64,000 nucleotides of DNA from Rhodococcus sp. KBS0724 (GCF_005938745.2 NZ_VCBX02000001.1:4106501-4170500), one strand, 5' to 3'; positions 55,100 through 64,000 are shown, counted from the first letter of the stretch. The notes: a model not told the origin generated them from the sequence alone. Numbers and translations: made by a program.

Positions 55100-55112
55100 C
55101 AGATCGTGCTTT

Positions 55113-56069
55113 TTAGCCCTTGTGAGCCTTCACAGCTTCGGTGAGCTGCGGTGCGACGTTGAACAGGTCGCCCACGATGCCGAAGTCGGCGATCTCGAAG
55201 ATGGGTGCCTCTTCGTCCTTGTTGACCGCGACGATGGTCTTGGACGTCTGCATGCCGGCGCGGTGCTGGATGGCACCGGAAATGCCGAGTGCGATGTACA
55301 GCTGCGGGGAGACCGTCTTACCGGTCTGACCGACCTGGAACTGTCCGGGGTAGTAACCCGAGTCCACAGCGGCACGCGAAGCGCCGACTGCAGCACCGAG
55401 GGAATCGGCGAGCTCTTCGACGACGGAGAACTTGTCCGCGCTGCCGACGCCGCGTCCACCGGAAACCACAACGCTGGCTTCGGTGAGCTCGGGGCGGTCG
55501 CCACCGACGATGGGCTCACGCGAGGTGACCTTGACGGCACTCTCGTCCTGAGCCGGAACCTCGACAGCGATCTGCTCGCCGGCACCGGCCTGCGGAGCTG
55601 CCTCGACTGCACCCGGGCGAACCGAGTAGACGGGGACCTCTCCGTTGGCCTTGGCCTCGACGGTGAACGCGCCACCGAAGATGGAGTGGACGCCGGTTCC
55701 GTCAGCCTTGATCTCGATGACGTCGGTCAGCAGACCGGAGCCCAGACGTGCGGCCAGACGACCGGCAACCTCCTTGCCCTCGGTGCCGGCAGCGGTGATG
55801 ACCGCTGCGGGGCTGGTGGACTCGACGAGTGCGGCGAGAACGTCGACCTTGGGGGTGACGAGGTAGCCCTCGATGTCGTCGGACTCGGCGACGTAGATCT
55901 TCTCGGCGCCGGCTGCTGCCAACGCGTCGGCGAGCTTGGCTGCGGTGCCTGCGGGGCCGGCGACAACTGCCGACGGCTCACCGAGTACGCGTGCAGCGGT
56001 GATGAGTTCGGTGCTGACCTTCTTCAGCGCACCTTCTGCGTGCTCTACGAGCACAAGTACTTCTGCCAT
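55113..56069 (-). CDS. etfA: Electron transfer flavoprotein subunit alpha
   Basis: 318 aa from ATG 56069 (AGGGAG upstream). N-terminal domain '[20 protein letters not shown]' and the FAD domain at the C-terminus: '[20 protein letters not shown]', '[20 protein letters not shown]', '[20 protein letters not shown]'. Accepts electrons from acyl-CoA dehydrogenases. Follows etfB by 48 nt. Confidence 0.95.
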   Translation of the reverse strand: MAEVLVLVEHAEGALKKVSTELITAARVLGEPSAVVAGPAGTAAKLADALAAAGAEKIYVAESDDIEGYLVTPKVDVLAALVESTSPAAVITAAGTEGKEVAGRLAARLGSGLLTDVIEIKADGTGVHSIFGGAFTVEAKANGEVPVYSVRPGAVEAAPQAGAGEQIAVEVPAQDESAVKVTSREPIVGGDRPELTEASVVVSGGRGVGSADKFSVVEELADSLGAAVGASRAAVDSGYYPGQFQVGQTGKTVSPQLYIALGISGAIQHRAGMQTSKTIVAVNKDEEAPIFEIADFGIVGDLFNVAPQLTEAVKAHKG

Positions 56070-56117
56070 GACTTAACTCTCCCTGAGTTTTTCTGCTGGT
56101 TGCCTAGAAGGGCGCGA

Positions 56118-56918
56118 TCAGATGACCTTGTTGCTGACGAGGTACGCGGCAATCTTGGTGCCACCGTCTCCCTCGTCGGCGATGCGCTCACCAGCGGTGC
56201 GGGGGGGCTTCGGAGTGGAGGAGGTCACGGTCGTGCCGGCGTTGGCAACACCCACGGTCTCCGGGTCGACACCGAGGTCGGCCAGTGTGTAGACGAGAAC
56301 TTCCTTCTTCTTCGCGGCCATGATGCCCTTGAAGGAGGGGAAGCGCGGCTCGTTGATCTTCTCGGTGACCGAGACGATTGCGGGCAGCGAAGCCTCGAGG
56401 CCGAAAACGCCCTCGTCGGTCTCGCGCTCGCCGGTGACGGTGCCGTCGGCGACGACGAGCTTGCGCAGCTGCGTGAGCTGGGGAATGCCCAGGTACTCGG
56501 CAATGATGGCCGGAACAGCGCCGACGCGGCCGTCAGTGGCCTCGTTTCCGGCGATGATCAGGTCTGCGGGCTCTTCGTTCTCGAACGTGATCTGTCCGAG
56601 TGCGGCAGCAAGGGTCCACGCGGTCTGGATGGCGTCGGAGCCGTGCAGCGCGGGGTCGTTGATGTGGACGGCCTTGTCGGCGCCCATCGACAGTGCCTTG
56701 CGGATAGCGTCGGTGGCGCGGTCGGGACCTGCGGACAGCACCGTCACCTCACCGCCCTGAGCTTCCTTGATGAGGAGTGCTTCTTCGACGGAGCGCTCGT
56801 TGATCTCGTCGAGCACTGCGTCTGCGGCTTCACGGTCAAGCGTGTAGTCGCCGTCGGTCAGCTTGCGCTCGGACCATGTGTCGGGGACCTGCTTGATCAA
56901 AACAACGATATTCGTCAT
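56118..56918 (-). CDS. etfB: Electron transfer flavoprotein subunit beta
   Basis: 266 aa from ATG 56918 (AGGAGG upstream). 'NIVVLIKQVPDTWSERKLTD', 'ERSVEEALLIKEAQGGEVTV', and 'ADLIIAGNEATDGRVGAVPA' are typical EtfB segments; AMP binding at 'LIIAGNEATDG'. Pairs with EtfA. A near-perfect palindrome lies 120 nt upstream (57039-57070), suggesting regulation by fatty-acid or TetR-type signal. Confidence 0.95.
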   Translation of the reverse strand: MTNIVVLIKQVPDTWSERKLTDGDYTLDREAADAVLDEINERSVEEALLIKEAQGGEVTVLSAGPDRATDAIRKALSMGADKAVHINDPALHGSDAIQTAWTLAAALGQITFENEEPADLIIAGNEATDGRVGAVPAIIAEYLGIPQLTQLRKLVVADGTVTGERETDEGVFGLEASLPAIVSVTEKINEPRFPSFKGIMAAKKKEVLVYTLADLGVDPETVGVANAGTTVTSSTPKPPRTAGERIADEGDGGTKIAAYLVSNKVI

Positions 56919-57038
56919 GGGTCTTCGTCGACCTCCTGTGTGTATTTCACCTGATAAATCGTCTGTGTTGCTACGCGCAGGCCGAGGGATTCCGGAAAAG
57001 GATTTCTCGTCTCACGTCGGCTGTGCGTTAGATTACCT

Positions 57039-57070
57039 CACGTTAAGTTACCCGTCGGTAACTTAGCGTG
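57039..57070. promoter_or_regulatory. Near-perfect 32-bp palindrome upstream of etfB
   Basis: CACGTTAAGTTACC and GGTAACTTAGCGTG (one mismatch) around CGTC. It lies between etfB and the divergent methyltransferase gene. The arrangement fits a TetR-family operator, possibly for fatty acid metabolism (inference). Confidence 0.5.
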
Positions 57071-57165
57071 GAACCACCCTCACCATAACGGCACGCGGTG
57101 CAAATTATCGCTGTGATCTGAACCACGTGAACATGTTCTAGCCGATTGGCACTAATCTCCCTGGG

Positions 57166-57960
57166 GTGAGTGAAACAAGTGTCAGCAACCACGAGGACGC
57201 ACCCCTTCCCCTGACGGGCGAACGAACGGTGCCGGGAATCCCCGAAGAGAACTACTGGTTCCGGCGCCACGAAGTTGTCTACCGCGCGTTGCTGGGGCGC
57301 TGCACCGACCGCCGCGTGCTCGAAGCCGGATCCGGAGAAGGCTACGGCGCCAACATGATTGCCGATGTCGCCACCAAGGTCACCGGCCTCGATTACGACA
57401 TCTCCGCCGTCGAGCACGTCCGCGCCCGATACCCCCGCGTCGAGATGATCCACGGCAATCTCGCCGAACTGCCACTCGAAGACAACTCGGTGGACGTCGT
57501 AGTGAACTTCCAGGTAATCGAGCACCTGTGGGACCAGGGACAGTTCCTGCGCGAATGCTTCCGGGTTTTGTCTCCCGGCGGCGAACTTCTGATCAGCACC
57601 CCCAACCGGATCACCTTCTCCCCCGGCCGGGACACACCGCTCAACCCGTTTCACACCCGCGAACTCAATGCGGACGAGATGACGGAACTACTGGTCGACG
57701 CCGGATTCCGCGTCCAACTCATGACCGGTGTCCATCACGGCCGCAGGCTGAAGGATCTCGACGCGAAACATGGCGGATCGTTCATCGATGCGCAGATCGA
57801 CCGCGCCCTCGCCGGTGAGCCGTGGCCGGCAGACCTGACCCGCGACGTCGAAGGCATCACCGTCGACGACTTCACACTGTCCGTCCCCGACATCGACGCG
57901 AGCCTCGACCTCGTTGCCATCGCTGTGAAAGATGCCGCAGTGAAAGATCCTGCCGAGTGA
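57166..57960 (+). CDS. SAM-dependent methyltransferase (Rv3030-like)
   Basis: 264 aa from GTG 57166 (CTGGGG upstream). Class I Rossmann fold: motif I 'RVLEAGSGEGYGANMIADVA', post-I 'TGLDYDISAVEHVRARYP', motif IV 'VVVNFQVIEHLWDQGQFLRE', 'LSPGGELLISTPN'. Starts a three-gene unit with a GH57 branching enzyme and GT4 glycosyltransferase, the order of Rv3030-Rv3032 in mycobacteria, where the cluster makes 6-O-methylglucosyl lipopolysaccharides. Likely methylates glucose residues of that polymer. Confidence 0.85.
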   Translation: MSETSVSNHEDAPLPLTGERTVPGIPEENYWFRRHEVVYRALLGRCTDRRVLEAGSGEGYGANMIADVATKVTGLDYDISAVEHVRARYPRVEMIHGNLAELPLEDNSVDVVVNFQVIEHLWDQGQFLRECFRVLSPGGELLISTPNRITFSPGRDTPLNPFHTRELNADEMTELLVDAGFRVQLMTGVHHGRRLKDLDAKHGGSFIDAQIDRALAGEPWPADLTRDVEGITVDDFTLSVPDIDASLDLVAIAVKDAAVKDPAE

Positions 57961-59516
57961 GAAACGCAACACCTGTCCAAGAACCGGGGATGTTCGCCCT
58001 GGTCCTGCACTCGCACCTGCCGTGGCTCGCCAACCACGGACGGTGGCCCGTCGGCGAAGAATGGCTCTACCAGTCGTGGGCCGGGTCGTACCTCCCCCTC
58101 ACCGCGGCGCTACGACGCCTCGCCGACGAAGGTCGATCCAACCTCCTGACGCTGGGAATCACGCCGGTACTCGCGGCGCAGCTCGACGATCCGCACTGCC
58201 TGGCCGGTATGCACCACTGGCTCGGCAATTGGCAAATCCGAGCGCACGAAGCTGCCGGGATGCCAGACGCGGCGCACCGTGAACTCGGCGCGCGTGAGCA
58301 CCGTGCGTCGGCTGCAGCGTTGGAGGACTTCGAAACCCGTTGGCAGCACGGCGCTTCCCCGGTTTTCCGCGATCTCATCGACCGTGGCGCTTTCGAATTG
58401 CTCGGGGGCCCGTTGGCTCATCCGTTCCAGCCGCTCCTCGACCCACGACTGCGTGCGTTCTCCCTCCGCGAGGGCCTCGCCGACGCTCAGGCGCGGTGGA
58501 ACCACACCCCGACCGGCATCTGGGGACCCGAATGCGGATACACACCCGGCATGGAACGTGGCTACGCCGAAGCCGGCGTCACTCACTTCATGGTCGACGG
58601 TCCCGCGCTGCGCGGTGACACGACCCTCGGTCGACCGGTCCGCGACTCCGACGTTGTGGCCTTCGGCCGCGACCTGCAGGTCAGCTACCGCGTCTGGTCG
58701 CCGAAATCCGGATATCCGGGCCACGGCGCGTACCGCGATTTCCATACCTACGACCACGAGACCGGCCTGAAGCCGTCCCGGGTCACGGGCCGAACCGTCG
58801 ACTCCGCCGACAAGGCTCCTTACGATCCCGAGTTGGCGGCACGTGCAGTCGACAAGCACGTCGCCGACTTCGTCGAGGCTGTCCGGGCGCGCCTGCGCAG
58901 TGAATCCGCGCGTATCGGGCGCGACGCTCTGGTTGTCGCGGCGTTCGACACCGAACTGTTCGGACACTGGTGGCACGAGGGTCCGCAGTGGCTCGAAAAA
59001 GTGCTGCGCGCCCTACCCGAGGCGGGCATCCGCGTCGGAACCCTCAACGATGCTCAGGCCGCCGGATACGTGGGTGAGCCTGTGCAACTGGAGGATTCGT
59101 CGTGGGGATCAGGTAAGGACTGGCGCGTGTGGGCCGGTGACCAAGTCAGCGATCTCGTGCAACTCAACGCCGAAGTCGTCGACACCGCACTGGGCGCGGT
59201 GGACAAATCCCGTGGACACGACAATGCCCCAGGACGTCCGGAACTGCGAAACCGGGTAAACGATCAGGTGCTTCGGGAGACACTGATGACAGTGTCGAGC
59301 GATTGGGCGTTCATGGTGAGCAAGGATTCCGCGGCGGGGTACGCCCGCGAGCGCGCACACAAGCATGCCCACGCAACCAGAGAGATCGCCGAAGCGGTGG
59401 TCTCCGGCAAGGACGCGGTCGCCACTCGCCTCGCCGACGGCTGGAACCGCGCGGACGGCCTGTTCCCCGGTCTGGACGCGCGCCGTCTGCCTGACACAGA
59501 ACTGAGCCCGTCGTGA
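57957..59516 (+). CDS. GH57 alpha-1,4-glucan branching enzyme
   Basis: 519 aa, GTG 57957 in a GTGA overlap. GH57 barrel: 'FALVLHSHLPWLANHGRWPV' (HSHLPW motif), nucleophile Glu in 'GIWGPECGYTPGMERGY', acid Asp in 'VAAFDTELFGHWWHEGPQWL', and the C-terminal 'MTVSSDWAFMVSKDSAAGYA' segment of the GH57 branching/DUF1957 group. Introduces alpha-1,6 branches in the MGLP or glycogen-like glucan. Ortholog of Rv3031 by order. Confidence 0.9.
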   Translation: MRNATPVQEPGMFALVLHSHLPWLANHGRWPVGEEWLYQSWAGSYLPLTAALRRLADEGRSNLLTLGITPVLAAQLDDPHCLAGMHHWLGNWQIRAHEAAGMPDAAHRELGAREHRASAAALEDFETRWQHGASPVFRDLIDRGAFELLGGPLAHPFQPLLDPRLRAFSLREGLADAQARWNHTPTGIWGPECGYTPGMERGYAEAGVTHFMVDGPALRGDTTLGRPVRDSDVVAFGRDLQVSYRVWSPKSGYPGHGAYRDFHTYDHETGLKPSRVTGRTVDSADKAPYDPELAARAVDKHVADFVEAVRARLRSESARIGRDALVVAAFDTELFGHWWHEGPQWLEKVLRALPEAGIRVGTLNDAQAAGYVGEPVQLEDSSWGSGKDWRVWAGDQVSDLVQLNAEVVDTALGAVDKSRGHDNAPGRPELRNRVNDQVLRETLMTVSSDWAFMVSKDSAAGYARERAHKHAHATREIAEAVVSGKDAVATRLADGWNRADGLFPGLDARRLPDTELSPS

Positions 59517-60757
59517 AAATTCTCATCGTCTCGTGGGAGTACCCCCCGGTTGTGGTCGGCGGACTCGGTCGGCACGTCCACCATCTCGCCACCGAGTTGG
59601 CTGCGGCCGGGCACGAGGTGGTGGTTCTGTCGCGTCGTCCGTCCGGTACCGACGCGTCGACGCACCCGACACTCACGCACATTTCCGAAGGCGTGCTTGT
59701 GGTCGCGGTTGCCGAGGATCCCGCGCACTTCGTGTTCGGTGAAGACATGCTCGCCTGGACGCTCGCGATGGGTCACGCGATGGTCCGAGCCGGAATGGCA
59801 CTGCACAAGCCCGGCGTCGGCGAGGGCTGGCAGCCCGATGTGGTCCACGCCCACGATTGGCTGGTTGCCCACCCCGCAATCGCCTTGGCCGAATTCTACG
59901 ACGTGCCATTGGTTTCCACGCTCCACGCCACGGAAGCTGGACGGCACAGCGGCTGGATCTCCGGCCGCATCAACCGTCAGGTCCACTCCGTCGAATGGTG
60001 GCTGGCCAATGAATCCGACGCTCTCATAACGTGTTCCGCGTCGATGCAGGACGAGGTCACCGAACTCTACGGCCCCACGCTTCCGCCGGTCAGTGTCATC
60101 CGTAACGGAATCGACTTGACCACGTGGAACTTTCGCGAACGCGCGCCACGATCCGGGCCGCCGAAACTGCTCTTTGTCGGACGGCTCGAATACGAGAAGG
60201 GTGTCCAGGACGCCATTGCGGCGCTCCCGCGAATCCGTCGTAGCCACCCCGGCACCACGCTCGCGATCGCGGGCGAGGGCACTCAGTTCGGCTGGCTCGC
60301 CGAACAGGCGCGCGCCCATCGCGTCGTCCGGTCCGTGAATTTCCTCGGCAACCTCGATCACACCGAACTGCTGAGTTGGCTGCACGGCGCGGACGCCATA
60401 GTCCTGCCGTCACGGTACGAACCGTTCGGCATCATCGCTCTCGAAGCTGCGGCGGCAGGCACACCGCTGATTACGTCTACTGCAGGCGGACTGGGTGAGG
60501 CCGTCGTCGACGGTGTCACCGGCATGTCCTTCCAACCGGGCGATGTTGCGGGGCTGACGTCGGCCGTGCGCGAAGTGCTCGACGATCCGGCCGGCGCTCA
60601 GGAACGGGCGCTCGCAGCGCGGGCACGTCTCACCTCGGACTTCGACTGGCACCAAGTCGCCGAGGAAACCGCACATGTCTACGCGGGAGCCAAGCGCCGA
60701 GTGCGCCATCCCCTGGCCCGGCCGGTGATTCCGGAGCGACCGCTACCCGGCCGCTGA
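59513..60757 (+). CDS. GT4 alpha-1,4-glucosyltransferase (Rv3032-like)
   Basis: 414 aa, GTG 59513 overlapping by 4 nt. GT-B fold: 'ILIVSWEYPPVVVGGLGRHV' (glycogen-synthase-like start), 'DVVHAHDWLVAHPAIALAEF', 'LLFVGRLEYEKGVQDAIAAL' and the E-x7-E motif 'SRYEPFGIIALEAAAAGTPL'. Rv3032 elongates the alpha-1,4-glucan of MGLP and glycogen in M. tuberculosis. Probably NDP-glucose dependent, cytosolic. Confidence 0.9.
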   Translation: MKILIVSWEYPPVVVGGLGRHVHHLATELAAAGHEVVVLSRRPSGTDASTHPTLTHISEGVLVVAVAEDPAHFVFGEDMLAWTLAMGHAMVRAGMALHKPGVGEGWQPDVVHAHDWLVAHPAIALAEFYDVPLVSTLHATEAGRHSGWISGRINRQVHSVEWWLANESDALITCSASMQDEVTELYGPTLPPVSVIRNGIDLTTWNFRERAPRSGPPKLLFVGRLEYEKGVQDAIAALPRIRRSHPGTTLAIAGEGTQFGWLAEQARAHRVVRSVNFLGNLDHTELLSWLHGADAIVLPSRYEPFGIIALEAAAAGTPLITSTAGGLGEAVVDGVTGMSFQPGDVAGLTSAVREVLDDPAGAQERALAARARLTSDFDWHQVAEETAHVYAGAKRRVRHPLARPVIPERPLPGR

Positions 60758-61372
60758 CGTGAACCGCATCCGCGCGTCGCCGAGCAAGTAGCCCGGCGGC
60801 AGGATGCGGCCACACAGCACCATCAGCAAGTCCTGTGCGGCGCCGTGTACTTCGGCACCGGCGCCGAATTCCCAGTCCCGGTCGTCGGCGCGCAGACGCA
60901 CGCCTTCGAGGTCTGCTCCGAAGTACTTCACGTTCTTCGGTGACAGGCCGTCCAGAACACGACTGAGGCGATCTTCGGGCACGACATAGTCGTCGCCGAG
61001 TGCAACGCGGATGTCCTGGCCGTGAATGACGTCGTGGGACAGCGCCCCGTCGAAGCCACCTCCCGGCGGTTTCCAGGGGTACGCGACGTTGTCGCGCAGG
61101 GAGCTGAGCAACTGCTGCTCGGTCAACTCCTGTGCATCGGCGAGTGCACGACGGTTGGACATGCGGTTGAAGTTGCCTCGGGATTTCACCATCTCGAGAA
61201 CGAATCTCGATGCGGGATAGCGGTACGGCATGGTGATGTGCGCGACCACCTCACGCACGCGCCACCCCTCGCACAGCGACTGTGTGTCCCATTGCGCAGC
61301 GGTGAGGCCGTCCAGGAAGGCCACCAGTTCGCGTCGGTGCTCGACAACCCACTCGGGTGTCTGTTCACTCAT
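60743..61372 (-). CDS. Mycothiol-dependent (maleylpyruvate isomerase-like) DinB-fold protein
   Basis: 209 aa from ATG 61372. 'LVAFLDGLTAAQWDTQSLCE', 'GWRVREVVAHITMPYR' and 'DGALSHDVIHGQDIRVALG' carry the metal-binding His residues of the DinB/MDMPI family (His in VAHI and DVIHGQD). Family members use mycothiol as cofactor. It overlaps the 3' end of the GT4 gene by 15 nt tail to tail. It is an insertion into the otherwise syntenic MGLP region; substrate unknown. Confidence 0.75.
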   Translation of the reverse strand: MSEQTPEWVVEHRRELVAFLDGLTAAQWDTQSLCEGWRVREVVAHITMPYRYPASRFVLEMVKSRGNFNRMSNRRALADAQELTEQQLLSSLRDNVAYPWKPPGGGFDGALSHDVIHGQDIRVALGDDYVVPEDRLSRVLDGLSPKNVKYFGADLEGVRLRADDRDWEFGAGAEVHGAAQDLLMVLCGRILPPGYLLGDARMRFTSAAG

Positions 61373-61390
61373 GCCGCACTCCCCTCCCGC

Positions 61391-62152
61391 TTATCGCTTG
61401 GCCGACTCGTCCGCCTCGGCTGCTGCCTTCTTACGCGCGATGTCTTCGAGGGCCGCGATGTACTCGGCGCGATCCGCTGCGCCCGCTTCCCAGTCGGACT
61501 TGCGGTTCTTGACGACCTTGGCCGGCGAACCGACGGCGATGCTGTAGTCCGGGATGTCGCCCTTGACCACGGCGTGGGCCCCGAGAACACAACCCCGGCC
61601 GACGCGGGTGTTGCGCAGGACGGTGACCTTGGCGGCGACCCAGGTGTCCGGGCCGATACGGACCGGTCCCTTGACGATGCCCTGGTCCTTGATGGGTGTG
61701 TTGACATCGTCCATGCGGTGGTCGAAGTCGCAGATGTAGCACCAGTCGGCCACCAGTGTGGAGGCGCCGATTTCGATGTCGAGGTACGTGTTGACGACGT
61801 TGTCCTTGCCGAAGACAACCTTGTCCCCGATACGCAGGGAGCCTTCGTGGCAGCGGATCGCGTTACCGTCGCCGATGTGGACCCAGCGCCCGATTTCGAG
61901 GCGGGACAGATCGGGAGTCGAGTGAATTTCGACGTTCTTGCCGAGAAACACCATGCCGCGCAGAATCACGTGCGGGTTGGCCATCTTGAACTTGGCAAGA
62001 CGGTAGTACCGCACCAGGTACCAGGGGGTATATGCCTTGTTCGCCAGAACCCATTTGAGGGAATCGACGGTCAGGAACTTGGCCTGATCGCTGTCGTTTC
62101 GGCGTGATCCCCGCCACCGAGTGCGCAACGGTGCGCCCCACATGCTCGTCAT
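61391..62152 (-). CDS. Hexapeptide-repeat O-acetyltransferase (Rv3034c-like)
   Basis: 253 aa from ATG 62152. Left-handed beta-helix from about residue 65: 'IHSTPDLSRLEIGRWVHIGD', 'LRIGDKVVFGKDNVVNTYLD', 'VRIGPDTWVAAKVTVLRNTR', 'VLGAHAVVKGDIPDYSIAVG'. An N-terminal helical region and a charged tail with 'IARKKAAAEADESAKR' follow. The position after the Rv3032-like gene matches Rv3034c, proposed to acylate MGLP. Confidence 0.85.
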   Translation of the reverse strand: MTSMWGAPLRTRWRGSRRNDSDQAKFLTVDSLKWVLANKAYTPWYLVRYYRLAKFKMANPHVILRGMVFLGKNVEIHSTPDLSRLEIGRWVHIGDGNAIRCHEGSLRIGDKVVFGKDNVVNTYLDIEIGASTLVADWCYICDFDHRMDDVNTPIKDQGIVKGPVRIGPDTWVAAKVTVLRNTRVGRGCVLGAHAVVKGDIPDYSIAVGSPAKVVKNRKSDWEAGAADRAEYIAALEDIARKKAAAEADESAKR

Positions 62153-62269
62153 GAGTATTCAGACTACGGGCAGTCGACGCACCGACCCTCGGGGTGTGCC
62201 CCGTCACGTTGCCTACGGCGGGATAGTCTCTGCTCCGAACTACTTTCGCAAGCGGCAGGGAGATGTGAG

Positions 62270-63577
62270 ATGCGGCGGGTCCTACGGTCGTCCGTGATGG
62301 TGATGGCGGCGATCGCTACGGTGATGGCTGCCGGGTGCGGAAGCGAGTCTTCCGTAGTCGACCGTTACGCAACTGCCGGGTGGCCGGCGATGCACGCCGA
62401 CGCCCGCAACAGCGACACCAGCCCGGTCACGGGATCCCGCGATCTCGAGTTCTCGTGGTCTCGTCCGCTCGGCGGCCCGGTTGCCGCCTATGCGTCCGTA
62501 GGAGCGAACGGCCAGAGTTTCGTGACGGCGCGCGCCGAGAACGGTTGCAACCTCTTCTCGTTCCAGCTCGATACCGGCCGCAAGGTGTGGTGTACCCGGA
62601 TGAACGACGGTGTTGCCGCGTCGACGCCCATCGTGGACACCGCGACCAACGTCTACGTGGGTGAGAGCGGCGCGATGGCGTCGTACACCCGCAATGGCCA
62701 GTTGCGTTGGCGCACACTTGTTGTCGGCACTCCCCTCTCGGCGCAGTTCACCGGCGACGGCAATCTGCTGTTCATCACGCAGCTCGGCCAGATCAATGTG
62801 CTGAATCCGCAGACCGGCGCGAAGGTCGTCTCGTCGTACAACCTGATTCCGCCGCCGACGTTCGACCAGCAGCCCAATGCCGAACTCATTCCCGACAATC
62901 AGGGACTCGACGAGTGCTTCCTCGGCACGGCCGGCTGCCCGGTGGCAAACACTCCCGCAATCGATCTGGCAAGCGGCACGTTCTACTTCACGTTCTTCGG
63001 GCCCAATTCGCTTGCCGCCGATCTGGTCGCCATGAAGTACACGGGCGGCGAGAACCCGTCGATCACTCCCGAGTGGTCCACCGACGCACTGCCCGGCGGA
63101 ACCGCGTCGAGCCCTGACCTGTCGAAGGACGGAAAGACCGTCTACACCACCGACAACAACGGCACCCTGTGGGCGATCGACGCGGCAACCGGCGACACCG
63201 TGTGGAGTTACGGCATAGGCTTCAACTCCGCAGGGAGCCCGTCCACCTCCGACGACGGATTGATCATCCCCGCCGGCGCCGGCGACGGTCACCTGCTTGC
63301 CGTCCAGGACAAGGGCGATCACGCCGAACTCGTCTGGGAGCGTAAAGATCTGCTGCAGTTGGGTGTTCCGGCTCAAACCGCGGGCAACACCGGGTACACC
63401 GTCGTCCGCGAAGGCGACAACGGGCTGAGCCTGGTCACATTCGACACCCGATCCGGTGAAACCGTGGCTCAGAACACCTTGCCGGGAGCGGTCGGCTTCA
63501 CTGTCGGCACCTCTGTGGGCCCGAACGGTGAAGTGGTGACACCCAGCGCAATCGGCGAATTGTTCGTCTTCAAGTGA
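62270..63577 (+). CDS. PQQ-repeat (beta-propeller) lipoprotein, Rv3035-like
   Basis: 435 aa from ATG 62270 (AGGGAG upstream). Signal peptide with lipobox 'TVMAAGCGSES'. The mature part consists of Trp/Gly-rich PQQ-like blades ('FSFQLDTGRKVWCTRMNDG', 'TNVYVGESGAMASYTRNG', 'GTLWAIDAATGDTVWSYGIG'), predicting an eight-bladed propeller, surface exposed. Cysteines may form disulfides (CFLGTAGC). Function unknown; synteny with Rv3035 supports assignment. Confidence 0.85.
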   Translation: MRRVLRSSVMVMAAIATVMAAGCGSESSVVDRYATAGWPAMHADARNSDTSPVTGSRDLEFSWSRPLGGPVAAYASVGANGQSFVTARAENGCNLFSFQLDTGRKVWCTRMNDGVAASTPIVDTATNVYVGESGAMASYTRNGQLRWRTLVVGTPLSAQFTGDGNLLFITQLGQINVLNPQTGAKVVSSYNLIPPPTFDQQPNAELIPDNQGLDECFLGTAGCPVANTPAIDLASGTFYFTFFGPNSLAADLVAMKYTGGENPSITPEWSTDALPGGTASSPDLSKDGKTVYTTDNNGTLWAIDAATGDTVWSYGIGFNSAGSPSTSDDGLIIPAGAGDGHLLAVQDKGDHAELVWERKDLLQLGVPAQTAGNTGYTVVREGDNGLSLVTFDTRSGETVAQNTLPGAVGFTVGTSVGPNGEVVTPSAIGELFVFK

Positions 63578-63578
63578 G

Positions 63579-64000
63579 CTAGCGGGACGCCTCACAGATG
63601 AAGGCAGACGCCGAGCGTCCGATCCGCACGATCACGACGCTGAGCGAGCGCGAACCCTTGAGTTTGAGTCGCGGGCGCAGCACAGCCGGATCGACGTCGA
63701 CGCCGCGCACGAGGATCTCCACGATGCCGCAGTCGCGCTTGGAGAGAGTCTGCTTCAACAGCTTTTCGGAGTACTTGATCTGTTCGAGAATCCGGAATCC
63801 ACGAACACCATCGGGGACGCTGCTTCCCGTGAGATAGGCAATGCGTGGGTCCAGTTGCCACAGACCATGTCTGGCCGCATAGTGGCGCACCAGACCCGCC
63901 CGAACCACGGCGCCGTCCGGGTCGATGATCCACTCCCCCGGTTCCTGCTCGGGGATGGTGTCGTCCTCGGCGTCGGTCACCGACCACCCGGTACCGTCCG
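63579..64000 (-). CDS. THUMP-like/SAM methyltransferase, C-terminal part (partial)
   Basis: Open to the right edge of the window, so the N-terminus is outside; 139 codons are visible. The conserved tail 'WIIDPDGAVVRAGLVRHYAA', 'PRIAYLTGSS', 'GFRILEQIKYSEKLLKQTL', 'VEILVRGVDVDPAVLRPRLK' matches the THUMP-like C-terminal domain of Rv3037c-type class I methyltransferases. In M. tuberculosis Rv3037c is part of the same MGLP neighbourhood. An internal GTG at 63980 should not be taken as the start because the frame continues upstream. Confidence 0.8.
   Translation of the reverse strand, partial: DGTGWSVTDAEDDTIPEQEPGEWIIDPDGAVVRAGLVRHYAARHGLWQLDPRIAYLTGSSVPDGVRGFRILEQIKYSEKLLKQTLSKRDCGIVEILVRGVDVDPAVLRPRLKLKGSRSLSVVIVRIGRSASAFICEASR

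Overview
The window is high-GC actinobacterial DNA. Mycolyltransferase, mycothiol/F420-type enzymes, LppP/LprE lipoprotein, a methylglucose-lipopolysaccharide (MGLP) type locus, and gene order matching the M. tuberculosis Rv3011c-Rv3037c block point to a mycolic-acid bacterium. Rhodococcus (erythropolis/qingshengii-like) is my inference; no species marker is present.

1-~22 kb is the right-hand part of a siphovirus-type prophage, entered inside the major capsid gene. All structural genes are on the + strand and tightly packed: capsid C-terminus, head-tail connectors, tail terminator, tail tube, frameshifted tail-assembly chaperones, tape measure with an NlpC/P60 domain, distal tail and Gp37-like tail proteins, amidase endolysin, three small membrane proteins (holin/spanin candidates), a minor tail protein and a beta-helix tailspike. 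From 16.3 kb a mixed-strand accessory zone follows: small membrane and zinc-ribbon proteins, an unknown two-gene cassette (18.6-19.85 kb), four tandem excisionase/AlpA-type HTH genes and a ruined tyrosine integrase (21.6-22.0 kb). The integrase has a frameshift, a 12-bp duplication and loss of a catalytic Arg, so the element probably cannot excise by itself.

22.3-24.7 kb is sparse and holds orphan small genes. One of them is a paralogue of a prophage-zone membrane protein, so the prophage border is blurred.

24.8-36.5 kb is host chromosome: transglutaminase-like protein, LppP/LprE lipoprotein, two F420/flavin-type small oxidoreductases, PitA phosphate transporter plus DUF3349 partner, an Ag85-type mycolyltransferase, small envelope proteins, a glyoxalase with a divergent AraC regulator, and a sulfurtransferase-ThiM-LLM monooxygenase operon divergent from a GntR/FCD regulator with a near-perfect 30-bp palindrome between them.

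37.5-42.9 kb is a FecBCD-type metal-complex uptake operon preceded by IdeR/DtxR-like boxes. Its last two genes encode unknown glutamine-amidotransferase-like proteins. Facing it is an FmdE-like gene followed by a decayed paralogue of one of the two. This is the most promising undescribed system in the window.

43-64 kb is conserved core: NDMA-type alcohol dehydrogenase, gatA/gatC, ACT protein, GNAT, ligA, MetE-like protein, mnmA, cysteine desulfurase, two acyltransferases, etfA/etfB, then the MGLP-type cluster (methyltransferase, GH57 branching enzyme, GT4 glycosyltransferase, hexapeptide acetyltransferase), a PQQ-repeat lipoprotein and a partial THUMP-like methyltransferase running off the right edge.
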